DNA of 64,000 nt from Astropecten irregularis (Eukaryota; Echinodermata; Asteroidea; Paxillosida; Astropectinidae). The notes under the pieces were generated by a model. It saw nothing but the letters and a program-made list of their open reading frames with translations. It was not told the DNA's origin and searched no databases. The translations under genes and the position numbers were made by a program. This document shows, one piece after another, positions 59,554 through 64,000 of this stretch; position 1 is the first letter of the stretch; the number at the start of each line of letters is the position of its first letter. The stretch covers positions 16,166,499 to 16,230,498 of the forward strand of contig OZ020250.1 in NCBI GenBank assembly GCA_963971285.1, read 5' to 3'.

Positions 59554-61578
59554 AGCCTCTATGAAGTGAACCACACACCGAGTGCATCTGAATCTAGTGC
59601 ATCCGAAATTCAAACCGCGATTCTTAAAGACCTCGCCTTTTGAGTTTGCACCGCCAGCGACCTCTCAGACTCTCCTGGCTTAACGACATCTCATCTGTGT
59701 ACCTGCCTGAAATGTCAAGTCTCTGTATACCAGACATGCTGGAGTGTAGGCCTTATAGGCTATCGGGCCGATGATTGTACCCAGGACATGTGCTAGGGTA
59801 GGACAGGAGGGATACACTCAGCCTCTCCGTGACATCCCGAGGGTTTAACGGTCACACACTCCGTGTATGTATAAATCATCTGTTTACGCCATCAGAAAGT
59901 TGCAACGGACAAAAAAACAAAAGCTTAAAGAAGCTGGCTCTTTCATTTTGTCAGTTTTTGTTTCATCATTCCGACTGTGGTCTTAGCTTGCATCCAGTGC
60001 GGTCCAATCTGACTCATCTCTTCAGAATGTCAAAACTAGGAGCCCAGAAATGTCATAGAAGATCAGACCGGGGTCTCTCTGAGATAGATTCCGTGGGGTG
60101 AAGGGGACACACGATTCCTCTATCTCCCTCCACCACCGTCATGATTCCTTTGCGAGTTTTAAGATTCTTCATGCACTGTCTCATCTGTTCCCGAACATCG
60201 GAAGACTCGTAACCACAACCTTGAAGACGTCATCTATAAGAAGATTGCAGCTTGTCACAGCAGCGAATGTTGCCTAATCTACAAGTTCCCATCTTGTGTC
60301 TACCTGATTATAAGGCCTCCCTTGGGACCTAGAAATGTCAGGGTACATCAGGAGCATCTCGCTGGGACAGGTGCTGGCCAGGATGCGGGGGAGAAACTCT
60401 TCTCCCGATATCTCCACAATGTCACTTTCTCACACTTTTCTCTTCTGTTTACGGAGGCAGGATCAGGACTCCTACCTTAATTTGGACAGATTGTTATAAC
60501 CTTTGCCTTTCTGCTTCTTAAAGAATGTTTGGAGTGGCCACGGAGGTTGTGCGGGGGACATGCTTTCCTGAGACATACGAATGTTTGTCAATGAGCCTGA
60601 TTACGACTGCTAATCCAAGGCTTCTCGACATATATCTCTTTGATGCCAGAGGTCTGATTCAACAGGAAGTCTGTTCATTTGTCTGGCCGTCTGCATCTCT
60701 CTTTGCATTCACACAAACATTAACTCTGAGTGAAAACGACAATTAACAATCCTACACAGATAGTCCTTCGATCTCTGTTTTAGTTTTAGTTCTAACAAGG
60801 ATTGCTAACTTGTTCCATACAATTTCCCATCCCTTTTTTAAGCCTAATTTAATGTTTTTATCTCCCATTTCAGTAAGCAAAAAATTGATGTACATGTATG
60901 CACACACATTCTATGCTTACAAGATGATATACTGCATGGATCAGTAAGGAACTTCCAGTTGTCCTTGTGCATTATGATGTTTTTCACTAAAAACCAAACA
61001 ACCTTTACAAATTCATTCCCCGTTTTTCAATCTTTCCCCCAAATTCGCGCAATGCATCCTTCACTCTGCATAGCCCTGCTTTTGTGTACGCTCTGCAGCA
61101 CACACAAAATGGACATCAATAAAAAAAATGCTAACATAATTTTCTCAGGAAGGATTTCCCCAATGAATCATTCTGTTCAGCACAACTCAAAAGTGTAAAT
61201 CAACTCACAAGGAGTCTGAGGGGGAAAGGGTATTTTGGGAAAGGTTTACAGTGCGGCGCAGGAAATCAAATTAACAACGGAATAGTTTCTGTTTTTTGTG
61301 GAAATGCACTTGTATCCAAATTGGTCCAATGTTTTGCAGGTGGAATATAACTGTCAAAATATTTCCTTTGCAGTTTGCACACGTGCCAAATTCATCAAGA
61401 GAGCAGTTTAAAAAAAAAAAACATCCAAGAGAGCGGCCAAACGCGATGTAAAGAAACCAAAACCAAACCAAAGCAATAAGAGTTGATCATAAAATGAAGT
61501 GTTTATGTAAAGGGTGATTTATTACAAACCCATGATATGATTCACGATATCTTACAACAAAACTGACTCATCTTGATA

Positions 61579-61931
61579 TTTAAAGGTAGAATCATACTTT
61601 TTTTTGTGAAAGAAATACAGATTCATGGGCAAAAATATCAAGGAAGATTGAGTAACAGTCATCTGTGAACATTTCAGTCCCATACGTTGCCCACATTTTG
61701 AGAAAACAGTGAAAAATGGCCACAGTATTTTTTAAGTCTTTTTGATCTTTTAAAAGATCAAAAAGATTTTCGGTCATTGTTTTACTAATTTCTGGATAAA
61801 TACACCATTTCAGGCAGGAATATTTTAACACTATGTTTCTACCAGCACCATCTTCATACCCTGTAAGTTATACGTAAATCTGTGAACATTTCTGTTTTGG
61901 TCTCTTACCAAAGTATGATACTACCTTTAAA
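61579..61931 (+). mobile_element. Family-B element, copy 4
   Basis: TTTAAAGGTAGAATCATACT at the left and AGTATGATACTACCTTTAAA at the right. Perfect 28-bp palindrome at 61738-61765. Confidence 0.88.
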
Positions 61932-62079
61932 CTTGAGCTGTTCAAAAGTAGACAAGGAAAGAAAATCCTAAATATGCAGATGTACATTCTAATTACCTGT
62001 CTTTATCATTTTCATTTTTAGACAAATTGACCTTTATAATGCTTGATTATGAATCCTTTAACCCTAACCCACCTGTATA

Positions 62080-62266
62080 CAGTGGAATGCCAATATAACG
62101 AACACAGCTTCACTGAACATTTGGCTATACCAAACATCATCCTTAGCTCCCAATTTGTGTGTACAATACATACCCAATATGGTTCTTTAAATCACTATAA
62201 TGAACAATCACAATAACAGACAAAATCTGTGCATCCCCCCATGTTAGTTATAGCGGTGTTCCACTG
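62080..62266. mobile_element. pogo/Tigger-like MITE (187 bp, TA target duplication)
   Basis: Starts CAGTGGAATGCCAATATAAC and ends GTTATAGCGGTGTTCCACTG, imperfect inverted repeats. TA lies on both sides. CAGT-GAA-(C/G)CC-(G/A)-(C/A)TATAAC ends with TA duplication are typical of the pogo branch of Tc1/mariner. No transposase sequence remains. Confidence 0.85.
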
Positions 62267-62267
62267 T

Positions 62268-62432
62268 ACCACACATGGTGTTTTTTCCAATGCTAAGTGT
62301 GGTATCCTGAAATACCACAATACCCCAGTGTGGTTTGTGTGGTAATGCATGGTTTATGATCCAGTTCTCCCTGTGGAGACTGTGGTAATGTGTGGTAAGC
62401 AGCACTTGTTTTGTGTGGTAAACTTGTGTAGA
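62268..62432 (+). repeat. GTGTGGTA-rich cluster
   Basis: GTGTGGT(A/T) occurs six times in about 140 bp, plus TACCACAC/TACCACAATACC on the other strand. The spacing is irregular. Confidence 0.7.
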
Positions 62433-63298
62433 GGGTTAGGCCTATATTATTCATGGTTGTTTCATTCAGATAAGAATGAAACTGATGCCTGCATCTCAAA
62501 AAGTGGAGAACAGAGTTCATTGGGAGAACTAATGAAGTATAATAGAATGGCATAAGTTTGTTAAAATGCCAAACATTGTCAACCTCCATATACAGTTACA
62601 GACCACACCCAGCCGGGTGGAATGACCCACATTAATGGTTCCTCCAACAAAACCGTTGCCATGCTTACCAATTCATGTACAAAATATGAAAATCCCCACA
62701 GATGCATTTACCCCCTGGGGGATGTATGCTACTTTGATAAGGTTGATTCAAGAAAAGGGGGGCGGGGGTACAACTGTCGGTTTTGCTTTTCAGGATTTTG
62801 AGCGAAAGTGATCTCCGTATAAAGCCCCGACTCAAATAATACGCACTTTATAAATGTGCAGGGTTTGTTGCCCTTTTTGTGTCCGGAAAGGGGGGTGGCT
62901 CAGGGGGTATTGAGTTTTCAGTCGCTCTGGGTGTGTCTGAAAAGCTGTCAGACAGGATGGTGGCACCAAAAGGGGCGAGAGTCTGTCATCCCTGATTGTC
63001 TTTCCTCGTCTCGTCAAATTGAGACTGGTTTTTCTCCTTTGGCCTTGGGATTACTGTACAGTCAAAGACCCTTAACCCTGCAATCCAACAACCAATATAA
63101 CGCTCGGAATTAGACCCTAATTCCTGCTGTGTAACTCGAACCGAACGTTTGGCCCCACTGCTCAAACATGACTGTGAGAAAAAAATCCAAACCCGGCAAA
63201 ATTGCCACTGTGAATATTTTTGTTTAACCTGTGGGCACAGTGTTTAATAAATCGCAGTCAAAAAGATTTCAAGGCCTACAAATGTTCCTAACGTGACC

Positions 63299-63450
63299 TG
63301 GGGTCAAATTTCACCAAACTCTTCTTAACTAACTATCAATGGTAGGACTTTTGATGCATTGCATTCATGCGTGGGATAGGCCCCCTACAATGCGTTATCC
63401 TTCGTAACTCGAATTACGATCAATCGCAGGGCTTCTTAAAATCGACCCCA
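63299..63450. mobile_element. Family-G MITE, copy 2 (152 bp)
   Basis: Left TGGGGTCAAATTTCACCAAA; right TTCTTAAAATCGACCCCA. Interior ATTACGATCAATCGCAGGGC matches the 58683 copy (CCCTACGATCAATCG) in reverse. Confidence 0.78.
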
Positions 63451-63989
63451 GAACTGGACTTTCCCTATTGGCTGCAGACGTTGACCAATCACAAGGCTCT
63501 GGATGATTCTCTATTTGATTTGAATTTCGTTATCTGCAATAGGGGTTAGGAGGGCCCGACATTTCAATTTCGGCAGCACCATTCTCCAGGGTCATATATA
63601 CTCATATTTAAGAAAAATAAATTCCCCTGACGAATTTTTCAGGGAGCTAAGAAATCACTAACCGTAAAGGAACTTGAACCTAAATCCACTGAAATACTAA
63701 ACCTGAGAACTACGACAGTCAACTAGATCAAATTTATTACATTTTCTGTTGCCATGGAGCTTTGTAAATGTTTGCGACTAAAAAACAATGTGCTCCGAAA
63801 CCCTGGGAAATGTTAGGTGCCCAGCCTGGGCATTAGGCCCCCTATATACAACAAAACTTTTACAACAGTGTCAAACCCAACCACCCAACACATACATGTA
63901 CAGAAATGAAAAAAAAAAAAAACAGAGATGGTATCTATTGGCGACGACCCCGACAGTGACCCCAAGTAATCCAAGTCCTATTCACTTAC

Positions 63990-64000
63990 CTGGATTATAG
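63990..64000 (-). CDS. Semaphorin-5-like, 3' end of exon (cut by window edge)
   Basis: The last 11 bases of the window, read on the minus strand, end in CAG followed by gtaagtg, a strong 5' splice site. In the frame required by the next exon (phase 0) they read x-I-I-Q. Sema5 proteins have a similar Leu/Ile-Ile-Gln just before a segment of the type found in the next exon. The evidence is the donor, the phase and this short match only, so this is less certain than the other exons. Confidence 0.6.

Larger units (their letters stand above)
52196..63989 (-). other. Semaphorin intron, 11.8 kb
   Basis: Contains a family-A MITE (52271), a minus-strand SINE (57105-57437), a family-G element (58683), a family-D fragment (59269), two more family-G candidates (59418, 63299), a family-B element (61579), a pogo-like MITE (62080) and a GTGTGGTA cluster. 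52500-57080, 57440-58680 and 59560-61570 contain no gene or named element that I can support. Confidence 0.8.
12204..64000 (-). other. Semaphorin-5-like gene, internal part (8 exons, both ends outside window)
   Basis: Eight minus-strand exons join without a phase conflict into about 270 residues of a sema domain. Class-5 semaphorins are transmembrane axon-guidance ligands that signal through plexins, with an extracellular sema domain, a PSI domain and thrombospondin type-1 repeats. Seen here: QRKGETLENCCNYIRVLL, CGTNAFSPTC, IARCPYDP, PPLRTAELNSKWLNEPNF, YFFFRESAVEF, YSRVARVCKSDTGG, FLLEDNWTTFMKARITCS, AVCAFTLSSIEASF and FKYQEN, in the order known for the family. The overall match is closest to Sema5A/5B (for example NSKWLNEPNF, and LLED-WTTFMKAR). 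Only the middle of the sema domain lies in the window; the thrombospondin repeats that would confirm class 5 are not visible. Sequons NLS, NTT and NWT are present, as expected for a secreted or surface protein. No exon is missing between the first and last listed, because both residues and phases are continuous. Confidence 0.93.

Overview
The window is animal nuclear DNA and, as far as I can read it, holds one protein-coding gene: an internal part of a class-5 semaphorin (Sema5A/Sema5B type) on the minus strand. I place eight exons by reading the minus strand directly. Each has GT-AG splice sites, and the splice phases agree across all seven junctions. They are, in gene order: 63990-64000 (3' end of an exon cut by the window edge), 52133-52195, 44078-44176, 43154-43367, 38778-38866, 18349-18381 (only 33 bp), 14039-14147 and 12204-12397. 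Together they encode about 270 residues of the sema beta-propeller domain. The upstream part (signal peptide, N-terminal sema blades) lies beyond base 64000. The downstream part (rest of sema, PSI, thrombospondin repeats, membrane segment) lies below base 1; I found no further exon in 1-12203.

Everything else is intron (0.7 to 20.4 kb each) packed with short, non-coding mobile elements. I see no transposase, reverse transcriptase or integrase reading frame, so every element appears non-autonomous. The recurrent families are: A, about 225-245 bp with GGCCAATTTCAT termini (5 copies); B, about 350-370 bp with a central perfect AT-rich palindrome (4 full and 2 truncated copies); C, a fold-back module ending near GATCCACATA; D, a related module that carries a histone-mRNA-type 3' stem-loop in all three copies; E, tRNA-like SINE pieces, several arranged as inverted pairs; F, GGTTGA-rich elements; G, elements ending GTCGATTTCAC/ATCGACCCC. 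There are also single pogo/Tigger-like and PIF/Harbinger-like MITEs, and a block with eight TGACGTCA palindromes.

Region by region: 1-12.2 kb is intron (or gene-internal sequence) with A, C, F, a Harbinger-like MITE and a 0.4 kb fold-back. 12.2-18.4 kb has three exons plus two B copies, the TGACGTCA block and an A copy. 18.4-38.8 kb is one very large intron. 38.8-44.2 kb has three exons and several tRNA-like SINE fragments. 44.2-52.2 kb is intron with an A copy split by a D element, a 48-bp perfect palindrome and a Harbinger-like MITE. 52.2-64 kb is intron with D, B, G and pogo-like elements.

The repeat types (TTGGGCAAG...AAATGGGTACCTG SINE, GGCGCTCTATAAAT...TTATTATTA tail) and the single-copy invertebrate-style Sema5 suggest a marine deuterostome, most likely an echinoderm. 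That assignment is an inference from memory of repeat styles and is not firm. The most interesting items are the 33-bp semaphorin micro-exon with an A-family MITE 24 nt from its 5' splice site, the dispersed repeat that conserves a histone-type stem-loop, the zero-spacer 48-bp palindrome built on a tRNA B-box, and the CCWGG pattern at the ends of family A.
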